From assembly GCA_914767715.1 (NCBI GenBank), contig OU612072.1, positions 6,140,001 to 6,204,000 on the forward strand: a stretch of 64,000 bases of DNA, written 5' to 3'. Shown piece by piece: positions 46,901 to 57,900 of the stretch. This DNA comes from Membranipora membranacea (Eukaryota; Bryozoa; Gymnolaemata; Cheilostomatida; Membraniporidae). Both the position numbers and the translations under genes were made by a program. The number at the start of each line of letters is the position of its first letter. Position 1 is the first letter of the stretch. The notes under the pieces are model-generated. The model searched no databases and was not told where the DNA came from. It worked only from the letters and a program-made list of their open reading frames with translations.

Positions 46901-47155
46901 AGACTAGGATATGATGCAGTGTCTGTGCCTCCCAAATGCCAACTTAGTTTCATCTATTCTATTGGTTGTGCCAATCAGCGGTGCAAAGCAGATTTTTCAG
47001 AAACAAGAATATTTAGACAATCATTCTCAGACGTATCAGAAATGATTCTTTGCCATTCACCTAGACGTGATTATCACTGTTCTGATCTGCTGCTTTTTCC
47101 AATACAGGCCATGCAGCAAGATGACCCATCAGATGGAATGGATTGCAATGATTGA
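43956..47155 (+). CDS. bZIP transcription factor-like gene B1
   Basis: Six exons: 43956-44057, 44418-44522, 45148-45504, 46072-46212, 46485-46526 and 47108-47155. All junctions are phase 0, giving 264 aa. Exon 2 encodes a true bZIP basic region, 'KKNREAQLKCRKKK' (N-x2-A-x3-C-R). Nine residues after the Arg comes the first zipper Leu, and four Leu follow at exact seven-residue steps across the exon 2/3 junction. Exon 3 continues as a long, charged coiled coil and ends near 'LTEEELLDEILKAY'. Later exons are helical and charged, and the last is short and acidic. The first intron appears to use a GC donor (GAG|GCAAGG). The start ATG lies in repeat F1; coding similarity to B2 begins at 'TIAP'. AATAAA follows at 47449-47454. 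Expected role: dimeric DNA-binding regulator. Confidence 0.8.
44605..44955 (+). repeat. SINE-related repeat in B1 intron 2
   Basis: It contains the damaged tRNA-like head 'tgaatagctcagtg' and 'tcccatcaaggtcagtt', shared with 14.7 kb, then 'ccttataactgg(g)gcatttttat'. The outer parts 'taccgtaatacctcacctata' (44613-44633) and the reverse of 'cttataagtgaagtgttaaggta' (44915-44937) are similar. Thus a second, inverted-end element may be nested or fused. Confidence 0.5.
46572..46591. repeat. Perfect 20-bp palindrome
   Basis: CTTGACACTTAAGTGTCAAG is its own reverse complement. Pairing continues with CCG/CGG outside one mismatch. It lies in B1 intron 5, just before hairpin F1. Confidence 0.85.
46603..46950. 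mobile_element. Fold-back element F1 with ~174-bp arms (B1 intron 5)
   Basis: 46603-46775 and 46777-46950 are near-perfect reverse complements with almost no loop, centred near 46776. Differences are few: 'atcatcac' against 'agcagcac' and a short change near 'ggactata'. A transcript of B1 would form a long hairpin here. A single arm of the same repeat lies at 43819-43964. Confidence 0.85.
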
Positions 47156-47448
47156 GCGATCCTAGCATGGGGGCAGTGGAAAAGGCTGTGGCGAACAGGA
47201 GGAAAGGTCATCACATAGTGATGGCGAATTGTCAGATTTTGTTTGAAGAATAATGTTCATGATTGACTATACTGGCACAGAGTGAGACTCAGTTTTCCAT
47301 CGGTGATATGTTATTTTATTTATTGTTAAGAGTTGTGAGTGTGGGGTACAATATGTTTTGTTTTAAACATTCATTCACGACAAGCAATGCCCAATTTAAT
47401 TCCTCAACTGCCCTGATTGTTTGTGTAATTTTTTATTTCAAGTTGAGC

Positions 47449-47454
47449 AATAAA
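47449..47454 (+). terminator. Polyadenylation signal of B1
   Basis: AATAAA about 295 bp after the stop, preceded by a T-rich stretch. Confidence 0.5.
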
Positions 47455-47820
47455 TAATGATAAAATTCACCTGTTGGAGTTATTAACCTCATCAGGAAAT
47501 GACAAATTGCAATTTGATTGGCTGGTGGAACATACAGGCACATTATTGATGCTCAGGAGTAATAGGCTTGGTGGAATGTGATTGTGACACTGGTCTCAAC
47601 TAACAACTCACTACTAACAGACCAAAAAAAAAGAATTTTATCTATCAATGCGTAGTATGCAGCCAGTCACCCAGAGCATTCATGTCGAATGCTAAAACAC
47701 TGATTGATTTCAGTTTCATTGCGGAGGAACACATTAACATATTAATAAGCGGTTATGACGTTTGAGAAAATCCAGTAAGTTTCCACACGCCTATTTACAT
47801 AATAAACAGTACCACTATCT
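47455..47820. other. Intergenic between B1 and A2
   Basis: No exon seen. It likely contains the upstream promoter of A2. Confidence 0.45.
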
Positions 47821-47850
47821 GGACTTTCCAGCATTACTCATACTTATAAA
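47821..47850 (+). promoter_or_regulatory. Candidate core promoter of A2 (kB-like site and TATA)
   Basis: TGGACTTTCC (47820-47829) resembles an NF-kB half-consensus, and TATAAA lies at 47845-47850. About 25-30 bp later begins a stretch ending in a good donor at 47952. The kB match may be chance. Confidence 0.4.
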
Positions 47851-47874
47851 GTGAATTCAATTTGCTATACATAA

Positions 47875-47952
47875 ATGGAGAAGTCAAACACATCATACTC
47901 CCACTTTTCTCTAAACAGAGCACCACTTTTCACCATAGGACTGACAAAAGAG
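47875..47952 (+). other. Likely noncoding first exon of A2
   Basis: The stretch after the TATA box ends AAAGAG|GTAAGTAT, a strong donor. It contains an ATG with 26 open codons. Spliced to the A2 acceptor at 48892, that frame stops early and out of frame with A2, so it would act as an upstream reading frame. Confidence 0.45.
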
Positions 47953-48204
47953 GTAAGTATTGCTACAGCAGATATACTTAAATGTTGAATAATATTAGAA
48001 TTTGGCACTATTTGAATCTTGAAAAAATTGTTTCCTTCTATCTAATCCATATAAGTTGTACTGAATGCAGTTTGTTGGATTGATCAAAGTCATGCCTCAT
48101 TGAGCACAACTTGACTGGCATTATTTACAATGCGGGAATAATTGAGAGGAGACTCCATCAATAACACAAATGTTACTTTTTTGATGATATGACAATATAC
48201 TTAC

Positions 48205-48219
48205 ACCCGCCGCCGCCAT
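48205..48219 (-). other. Candidate minus-strand first coding exon (M-A-A-A-G)
   Basis: On the minus strand ACCATGGCGGCGGCGGGT is followed by GTAAGTAT. This gives an excellent start context, the alanine-run beginning common in animal proteins, and a perfect donor. I found no second exon to the left, so it may be coincidence. Confidence 0.2.
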
Positions 48220-48917
48220 GGTAGGATCCTTCGCCACAATATTCTCTGTTAACCGAGGCATAACTTAAGCTTGACATCGGAGCCATATAGCTTGCCAGTG
48301 TGCTGACCAAATACGACAATGACCATAAGTAGCTCACATCAGTAAGATTGCTAAGAAAGATGCCCCCATGCAAAGATTTTAACAGGGCTGTTTGATCCAC
48401 TAAATTAAAAAATCTGACACTTGTATTACTGTCTGAATCCCCAAATGATATCAGGACATACTAAATCACAATATTCTTAAAACCAAATGAGTGCTTACAG
48501 GTTCCGATTTGCAAACAAAAATACTCAATTCAGCTGAGAGCTATAAACGCGTCCTCGGAATATTTTGTTCCATATTTTGTTGTTTGACGACTTCTCTATC
48601 AATCAAATCACCTGGGTTCGATTGCCCACAGCAGGACAGAGCCTCCTAGCAACTGAGAAACCTGTGCAATAGTACAAGCAAATCTATGTCTTGGATGATG
48701 TATATTCTAATTAACCAATCTGTGCAGATGTACTAGCCTTACCTCAAAGGCCCCTTTGGATCAGGCTTAGGGATACCACACCGTGCCCTCAACTTGTTTT
48801 GCACACTATCAGCCTCCTGATAGTGGAGAGAGTAATATTAAATTCGAATAAATATTTATCGATATTTATATTGATATCTGATTTGTTTCCAGGCCCAGTT
48901 TCAGTGCATACTCCAAC

Positions 48918-51791
48918 ATGTCCGATCGACAGCAGTCAAGTATGGCTGAGCTTAATGTGACAGAGGAGGACAAGGATTATCTTGCGGGAATCCCAACTCT
49001 TCAATCAGGTCTCAGATCAGCAGGTGAGTTATGACAATGTTTCATATTTACTACCTGTTGCCATAGAGAGATGTGGTATGTTACAATTCAATAGGGTTGT
49101 TCAATCAGAATGATCGATGATTTTAAGCAAAAAATCACATCGCTCGTTCCCAAATTTCTCACACAGAATCGATTGGGATAGAGAATGTAATAGTTCCATC
49201 AATGAGTGATCGATTCGGGAACGAGCAGGTCTGGCAGGCCTACCATGTCTCAATTACCCACTGAGTGAGGGATCATATTTTGATTGACAGTCCCCCTGGC
49301 TCCCCCAAATGAAAAGCTGATCAGCCAACTCAGAGAGCTAGCTAGTTTGGTTTCAAACGGATTTATGAATTAATTGTGAGTAATTCATGTAACTTTCGGG
49401 GGGGGGGGGGGGGGGGGGGGGGTGGTAATTAGTCTTGGATTAGTTAACTGCATGGGTAATATCACAATGTGCTCATTACTCACTGACAAATCATGTATAT
49501 TTATATGTCTATGTCTATACCAACTGCACCTTGGTGGTTGGTTGAGTGATTCCTTTCGCCGGTCCACCCTTGTGAAAAGTGGTATGAAGCCAACTGTATA
49601 AAGGAAATTCACATGAAATGTAAAAATTTTCGTGTGTGACAAATGTTTTTCTCTACATAATTTGTGTCCTAGAAAGCAAATCAGCAATAAGCGCTCACTA
49701 TCTTGCATCGAAAAATGTCATGTCCAATTCAAAGCTATGTACATAACAAATATTTTCATATTCAACAGATACGAATACAGCTGATAGTCTACACCCGCTG
49801 GTACCAACAACAATAAACGATGCAGTAGTAAGTTTTATACATCTTATTAAAAGATAATGCTGGCCATTAGGTCCGCCATTTTGCTTTCTGTTCTCTGCTG
49901 GAAACGTTGTAGACGAACAAACAACAGAACATAGTTTTACTTATTCAGTTAACGGTTCACAAATCGACTGAAAATAATCTTTTGTCCATGACCAAAACTG
50001 TCTAGTCTATTGATTGTCTTTTCCATCCTATAGAAGTTTCAGGTGCATTGAAAGGGCTTAGCATTCAATATATGAATCACAAGGACTATTGAATGGAGCT
50101 GTGCTTTGGTCTCCATATTTCCCCTAGTTAAGCTGTGAATTTTGGACACTATGTGATTATTGAAAAGTCAGCTGAGTGCTCAGAGCCTACACACTGCTAG
50201 CTCAACTTCCTTGTTGTGTACATAAACAGTATGGCTTAAAAGTGATCACTGCGTATGAGATGAGGGTCAGGGCCGTATAGTTTAGAAAAAATGTTAGAGG
50301 AGGCGAGCCAGAAGCATCGCCAGTAAGCTCCTTTCCAAGAAATGGAAATCCCAGGAAGCTGATTGAACAATGTGGATTATTCAATTATAGTGTTTTTAGG
50401 CCACTGTATTTAGCTTTCTAGGAGAGGCAGTGCCTCCCTGCTGCCCCTTGAACTACGGGTTTTAGGGTAGTTGCTTGCCGTACTAGATGCTAGATGTTTG
50501 TGTCCGCTAGAGATGCAACTAGTTTATTGTGAGCTGACAATGTGTGCTGTAATTATACAATTTGGCCTGATCAAACTCGATCACACAGAGCATTAGGCCC
50601 TAGAGATCATCAAAACAGTTTACCTGTACCAGTACCAAACTTTTCTGACTCCCGTAACAAAGGACTTTGTACATTTAATATGCATAGACATGTATTGCCT
50701 GCAATTATTCAATGATGTACAAGTCTAGATGCCGAAGAAAAGCGTTCTCAACATATACTGACTCACACATGTTTCTGATAATTAGGGCTCTTTTTTTTAC
50801 ACAGTATTCATCTGAGGATGAATTTACACCAGTCTCATCTAAGAACCCTAGAAAGCGCAAAGGTGGTAAACAAAGTGAAACCCCTCAGGAGAAGAACAAG
50901 CGAGAGGAGAGAAACAAAGCTCAGAGGGAGAGAAGAAAAGCAGAGAAAGAAAATAAAGAACAGGTACCCATATATATTCATATAGTTGAGAAAATTCGTT
51001 GGTTGTGTCGAAATTGCGCCGTTGGTTGGAATCCTGATGATTACCCAGTATTAGAAGTTAATAATCCATTGGTTGTCTACCTTTCCCCTTATTACAGGAG
51101 CTGCTTTAAAATGAGATTTTAAATTTTTGACATATTCGCGTTGAGCCCAAAAGCCATCAAAACTCCCATCTATTGCAGTTTGATGGCCCTTTATGTGGGA
51201 TATGCTGTACAGTTCTGACTATAGTTGAAGATTGTAACTTGCACTGTACTAGAGAAGACAGCCCACCAAAACCTGTCAATATTAACCGCAAACACTTGCA
51301 GGGAATCTGCTGTACCCTTATCTAAGTGCTCAAAACACTCCACATACTTGCCTGTTGCATAACATTCACTGAATGAACGATAATTTAATTCCGCACACAC
51401 ACTCTTGCAGTGGTCTGAGCACTTAGACCAGCAGCGCAAACGGTATATCAGAGGGACAGAGGCTAAATCCTGTTGTTTATATTGAGTATATTGGTTGTGA
51501 TAATGATGAATTGCTATACCATTGCTATACTATTGTTATTCAACTGCCATATTATTGTAGATGCGTCGTGACCTGATTAGAGAAAAAGCAGAGAAGGAAA
51601 TTCTTCAAGAACAGCTCCAAAGACAAGCAGTGCAGCCCCAAACTACTACTACCCACTTGTGGGATGATTTTGATGATGAGATGATACCTGATGATGAATT
51701 GAATATCTACTATAACAATCAACAAACAGGTGCTCTTCTGATTCAAGAGGACCACTGTGATTCGCCCTCCCAGTCTCGGTGGCATTTCTAA
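48918..51791 (+). CDS. Divergent bZIP-type gene A2
   Basis: Four exons: from 48918 (exon from 48893) to 49023, 49769-49827, 50805-50963 and 51561-51791. Phases are 1, 0, 0, giving 184 aa without a lesion. The plan matches A1: a ~35-aa acidic start, a ~20-aa Thr/Pro-rich second exon, then a basic exon ('NPRKRKGGKQ', 'KREERNKAQRERRKAEKE') and a zipper/tail exon. The basic region has 'A-Q-R-E-R-R' like bZIP proteins, but the invariant Asn is displaced. The coiled coil is short ('LIREKAEKEILQEQLQ'). The tail has an acidic 'LWDDFDDEMIPDDE' that parallels 'IWEDFSDIG' in A1. AATAAA is at 52278-52283. Likely nuclear; whether it binds DNA or only dimerises with other factors is open. Confidence 0.75.
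49398..49422 (+). repeat. 25-bp poly-G tract
   Basis: This is the longest of the G/C homopolymers here and lies in A2 intron 1, 375 bp after the donor. Confidence 0.95.
50265..50460 (+). repeat. Dispersed repeat R2/R3, copy 3 (A2 intron 2)
   Basis: It shares 'cagggccg' and 'gaggaggcgagcc'-like blocks with 19303-19345, and the decayed hairpin 'tttctaggagaggcagtg ... ctgccccttgaact' with 19505-19546. Confidence 0.5.
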
Positions 51792-52277
51792 TCTTTAACC
51801 ATTTTTCTTATGCCAAAAGTGTTAGAAAAAACTCCTTTGTATTTGATTTTATATTTCGTGTTAAGATGACTGATCCAGTAAGTCCTACTGGTGTGGCTGG
51901 TACTGGTACTGGTACATGGTACTGATATATCAGGCAGCAGTCCCCTTTTTACATTTTTTAAAAAGGCAATATTTTCCTTTAAAAATTTCAAGTGGAACAC
52001 CCCACAGTTTATAAATTTGCCAAAAATGAAACTGACAGCGAAATTCCCTAATTTTATCTGACACATGGATTTTACAGCGTGCTCCGCACACCTTCACCAG
52101 TAATAATGATAATGCAGTTCACTGTATTTATTCACCCAATCTTTGCTGAACAGATTAGGTTGTTTCGCAATTTATCTTTATGAGTTTATAAATCGCTCAA
52201 GATGAGTTAGAACTTCCAAGTTTATTTTCCGAACTAACTGTCGCACTACATGCCACAGGTAGTTTAATCGTGATCTC

Positions 52278-52283
52278 AATAAA
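52278..52283 (+). terminator. Polyadenylation signal of A2
   Basis: AATAAA about 490 bp after the stop, followed by a T-containing stretch. Confidence 0.4.
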
Positions 52284-54888
52284 GTTTTGAGTTCACTATT
52301 ATGCAATGTAACAGGGCTACCCATGGTTCCCTTTCCAAAGCATACCTAAATAATATCCTCAGCTTCATATAGGTTTTGTATGAAGCGGGGAACAGGAGAA
52401 AGTTTTATTCTTTGTACCTTTGCCGAAGTCATGGTAGGCTGCTCCCACCCCAAGCAGTCTACTCGTTATACTGTTTTATTTTTTCTTCCGTATCATCTTA
52501 GATTTTGTGCAGTTTATTCTATTTTATTTTTTAGTAAATCAAAATATTGATAAGGAAGGTTAATTTGAGTGATATTCAGTATCCAATCAAATCTTATTTG
52601 CCATAATCTCTACGCCTTTTCTTAATCGCGTCTACGAGTTCGAATTTGGTCTCACACAATCGCCATATAATCATTACACGTATATATCAGAGTACGATTT
52701 TTGTGCTGTTTGTTATACCACAGATTTTTAAATTATTTTAAAAGAATATGATTTGAGTATGTTATGTTTTATATCTATCCTTACAACTGTTTTGTGATAA
52801 TCTTGCTACTTTTGCTATCCACTTAGATCAAATCAAGCAACATTGTAGGGTAACCTCTCAGTTAAGTTTTACTGATGGTTATGGGGTTTGCCTGGTCAGA
52901 TCAGATAGAATAGACAAAATATATCTATTTGTTTATAATAATAAAAACGGGCTCAATGCCTACCAAACAACCGACCATCTTGCGTGGTGTATATAGTGGC
53001 GGCGAATTGATAGCCCCAGTTTTTCACAGAACATATTGCTGTTGCAAACAAAGCCCCTCATACTTTTCCTATCCCTACCTTCCACCGCACCATTATTAGA
53101 GTTGGGTCCTGAGGTGTCAGTTCTAGTCTAAACAGATCGGGCTAGGATCAATGAGTAGGCCTATTTAAAAGCAGCTAGCAACAGCGTTTTGACAACGCAG
53201 TGAATCGAATATGTATGTCGAGTCTTTCTTTCTCACTGTTTGATGTGATGCTGTTCTACATTTACTTTAATTATTTTGATTCGGAAACAATGCTAACGAG
53301 TAATGCTCTAATTTGATATTTGAGGCTAATGATTTGTCGAGAAAATCCAGCAGAGCTCGGGTTGATAGAGCAGAGGTATTGTATTATTCCCATTCGATCT
53401 GAAGTTTCTATGCACTGAGACTTTCTCATCTTTTATTCCATTTTCTAAATTTGTAATGTAATTGACATGCCATTTTTTTATCTATATGCAATCTCTATCG
53501 ATCAGCAATCTGCAGTATGACCGCAACGCCTCAATGACTTAGATTTGGATAGTGGATAGTGTTTGGCACATGTGGATAGTGTTTATAACAGCAACCATTT
53601 AACAACTCGGTTGTTAACGCTTCGGGTTTGATGATATAGTCGAGGAGTTGGCTGCTGACTTAGGGATGCATCGTAGAAGTAACTCGGTTTTGTGAGCATC
53701 TTGCTGGTTATGGTAGGATGGAAATGAGCATCAACGGGTGCGATATAGGCCTTTCATGAGTTTTAACTTTCTCATACGGCTTACTATATTTCTGATTGAA
53801 TTCATGTAATGTATGAATGTATTTGATAATGCAAAATGCATTTTACTAGCCAATTTCTTACGCAAAACTACGCTAACTTTCATTTATGAGTTTATTGAGC
53901 AGTGATGCATGAGCTCGCCGATAATCCATCCAATCAAAGTGTGATTTGTCATTTGGATATAAGGAATTCCATTGATACTGGCCTATGAAATAGAATGACA
54001 AATTTTGCTTTGATTGGCTTTTTGCAATTATAGATCACATAAGCAGTTTTTTGCGTGATAAAAATTAATCGACTGGAGTTCGAAGTTTCAAAGCCATGCA
54101 CTATCAGTCTATATTGAGTGGAATTTGTTCTATTTCTTTATCATAAATTTCCTTGTTGCATTACCTGTGCAACTGAACTGATGACTTAGTTATCAAGAAT
54201 GATCTCACTGATGAGATGGAAGAGCTATGGATTCATCTGGTCATGTCTTAAAACCACTTGGCAGCATCCTCGGCTAGTCATTGCTGGTGAGGTTCAGGAG
54301 GTAGCTGGTACTGCAAACAAAGCAGAAACTAGTCTCTCAGCTCAGCTGAGTGCAGTCCCGTACTTACCTATCAAAGGACCCTCAAGCCTCCAGGATAGGA
54401 AAGGTGAACATGTAAGTCCTTACAGTCATCTTGCGTGACCTGACTCAGGTAACTTGATCTTGTGCAGGTATAACAGACATTTTGGACCACTGGTAATAAA
54501 TGTATCCTAGATAGAACTTGTCTTTTTTTTGTGCCTGGTGGCGCAAGGATAAAGCTAAGGTAGATGATATTGGCCCCACATTGCCTTGGTATGTCAGACA
54601 AGAGTAGCTGCAATTAAGAACTCATTGGCAACCACAACCGTATGGGTTTGTGGCAGTTTCTCTCAGACGTAAGGCGAAATAGAATGGCCCTTTTACTGAG
54701 AAATACGGTGTATTGCCTTTCACCGGACACAATTTTACCACAGCATCCTCCACAAATGATGTTTTGCTTGGCTCATTTTAAAAATTTATCGAACAAATTT
54801 ATAACATTTTTTAACCGCCTTGCTAGCTTTCCAGATCTTCACTTTATTATGCGAATGGCAGCTCATAGTCGGCCTTTGACTCTTTTTA
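52284..54888. other. Intergenic between A2 and B2
   Basis: No coding exon is supported. A frame at 54199-54438 ends at a possible donor (GGAAAG|GTGAAC, about 54413) and might be a 5' exon of B2, joining the acceptor at 54888-54889, but has no domain. 'gtggatagtgttt' is duplicated near 53550-53580. Confidence 0.4.
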
Positions 54889-54938
54889 GATTCCTCTCTT
54901 TACCTGACCCGTCGTAGAGTTTGATCATGATGAGCTAG

Positions 54939-57900
54939 ATGAATATAGCACCAAGAGATACATTGGTAGTTGAGGATCAGTTACCTATGGTTCCTACAGT
55001 CGTTGAAGCTACTACATATAAGGTGAATCATTATATGTACAGGCCCATTTAAGTTTCTCCTATCAGCTAACTTACTAATTGAATCGTGGAGAAATTACAT
55101 GTGTATATAACTTTGTTTCAGTAATTCGATCTAGCTTAAATTCTGGCAGCTTTAACATTATGCATTGACTGATGTCCCAGTAACGAGCGTCAAAAACTCA
55201 GGCAAGCTGCTTGGCAAATGTTTACAAGGGGTCAGCTGTAGCATCACTGAACTTTTGGACCAATCAAAGATGAGAAATTGTTTCCAGGAATCATACATAA
55301 ATTGCCATATGCTTGTTCAGGGCCAGATATGTTCTTCATATCCATGAAAAAATATATATCTGTGCTCTTCTTAAGGTTATGATACCAGCGTTGTCCGATT
55401 TTGAATATTTTATATATCGTTGGAAAGCTAATCGAACACTCATTCTGTAAATATTGGTTTCAGCATGACGGCATGTCATGACGTTGTGCTATTTTGATAA
55501 AAGGCAGGATAATCGTATTTGAGGAGGATTTTTTAGGACGATGTGGTGCAGATACAATGGTTCATATCATACTTTCATTTGCATAATGTTTACAAGAAGC
55601 CTCTGAAGCACCCAATCTCTGGATCCTCTGGCATCAAGCACTTGAGGAAAAACCATCTTTTTATCATTGGTTATTAGCTTATTTAGGACTTAGGTTGCTT
55701 TGGTTAAATGGATGAGAATCCAATGTGATGCGTGCCACACACAGAAAAGACAGGTTATAAACTTCGGGAAGGTAAGCTGGTAAAATGTTGATTAAGTCTG
55801 CATCTAATTAATGTGAGACTAAGCGTATTTCAGCTGCACTTGGTACAGGACATTGAATAAATACACTACAAATTGCTTGAAATTCAATTTTTGCTCGTCT
55901 GTATATTTCAGCTGGCACCAACTGTTTCTGATGAGAAGAGGAAGAAAAGTCGAGTAGCACAGCAAAGATGTCGGGACAAGAAGCAAAAAGAGTTAGATAA
56001 ACTTAAAGAAGTAAGTTAGTCCTGAGACGTCTTAGCTATTCAGGAATTATGTTTTGGTTAGCAATAGAAAAGTATGTTCCCGCCTGTGTTGTGGCTGAGG
56101 GAGGCAGGCTCTGTCGCAAGACTGCAGAGAAAACAGGCTTGAGTTGGATATTGGATATTCCCTGGTTGATTTGAAAAAAATTTTGTAGGCCCTATTGAAA
56201 GTGAAGGCTTACTTATTCAATTTATTGAAATTACCGTAACTGCTCCTTTTTCTTTATCTTACTCCAATGGAACAGAGTAGGCTTTTGCAAGAGTAATAGG
56301 TGTTTTAATATTCTGCTTTGCTAGTATACCATCCTTGCCAAGTCTCCGTATTTAGTTGGGACCCTCCAGATTTTCACACCCACTTTCCACTTTTTGCAAT
56401 TCTCACTAATTCCTTCATATTTGAGAGAAAATTGCCCTATCACATTTTTTTAATAACTGTCCAGGCACTTGTTGATTAGTTACTGGTAAGGAATCAGAAT
56501 TTAAAGGAATTGTGCTACCCAATAATGTAAACAAATTTACCTGTTGTGCTAAATTCAGACTATTATTGTCTATGGGGTAGTTGATACTGTACAGGACATT
56601 GGCAAAGTAAGGGCGTGTAAGTCCCAGTGGCCCATGTGTTGATGGTAATTGTTTGAAGTGTATTTCACCTCAATTTGATATTTAAGTACTAATACAAACA
56701 TGAAATTATTTGAGGTTACAAATACACTTTAGCCCTTGCTAGTGGCTAGAAACGCTCTCAGAGCGCCATCAGATGAGGCTCCGCCCGGACCCTGTTTGGT
56801 GCTCGCACCGCCCCCCAAACCCACAGGTGGATAACTCACGCCCTCGAAGCACCACAATGCAGTGCAGTATCACCATATTGAAATCTCCCAATTTGGAATT
56901 TAAATTACATAGCAAGTTTAATGAATATGGTATAGTACATTATGTTGTTGTCAAAGGTCATTATTTACAGGAAACAGTGACTATACTCCATCAAGAGTTA
57001 ACCAGGGCAAGGCAATTTCTAATTTATTCATGATCTGTACTACTCACCCTTGTAAAATTTATTATTTGTCAATCTTGAATAATCTCGGCATTGAATAAGA
57101 GTGATGACAATGATTGATGGTCAAAATTAACTAAGCAATGCCAAGATTAAAATTATTTTCCTATGTAGTTGAGAATTTCTGCATTTCTGAATATCTCCAT
57201 TGTTGATCATAGTCCCAAAAAAAAGCTTGCAGGTAAAAAGCCAAATGAATTATTTTAGCAAATTGAGAGCAGATAACTCCAAATTTATACAGCCCATTGT
57301 TTTTTATATGAGTTTGAATCCACATGAAAAGTATATAAAAGTGGTTCAATAATGTGAGTGGCACTTAGGTGAGTTGGGGGAGTCTATTTTACACACCCAT
57401 GCAGAAAATTTCATTCAGTCAAATGAATTTAAGCTTTATATATACCACTTTCCCATCCCCCTATCAATCCTTGACCAAGTATAATAGATGAATCATCAGA
57501 TCGATTTTGACATGTGATTTTACCAAATCCCATTTTTTAAAAATAATTTATTGTAGTCGGCATAGCTTTTACGCTTACTGGTTTTTAGGAAGCAAAGCAG
57601 ACTGCAGAGTTAAAACTAGAAAATGAGAAGCTAAAAGAAAAGATCAGGCACCTTCAACAAACTCAGTGTCAGAGTCGGAAGGACAGTACAAATTTTAGCA
57701 ATGGAAGCTGTACATATAGCTCTATGCAACGAACTGAATCAACAGAAACCATTGCCTGCCTCAATAAGCAGAAAGATGACTTAAACCAACAGCTAATAGC
57801 TGCTAATCAGAGTATTCAACAACAAAGGGAAGAACTGAACAACTTGAAAAGGAGAACTGAATGTCAGTGTCATTGCCAAGAACCAATAGAGAACCTTACG

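Noticed and set aside
46766-47155. 129-codon frame running through the B1 hairpin into the last exon
   Set aside because: Its first part is repeat arm F1 and it reads into the real exon only because that frame happens to stay open; B1 splicing at 47107 explains the coding end.
47820-47829. NF-kB regulation of the cluster as a firm claim
   Set aside because: A single imperfect 10-bp match is expected by chance in 64 kb; kept only as a candidate site.
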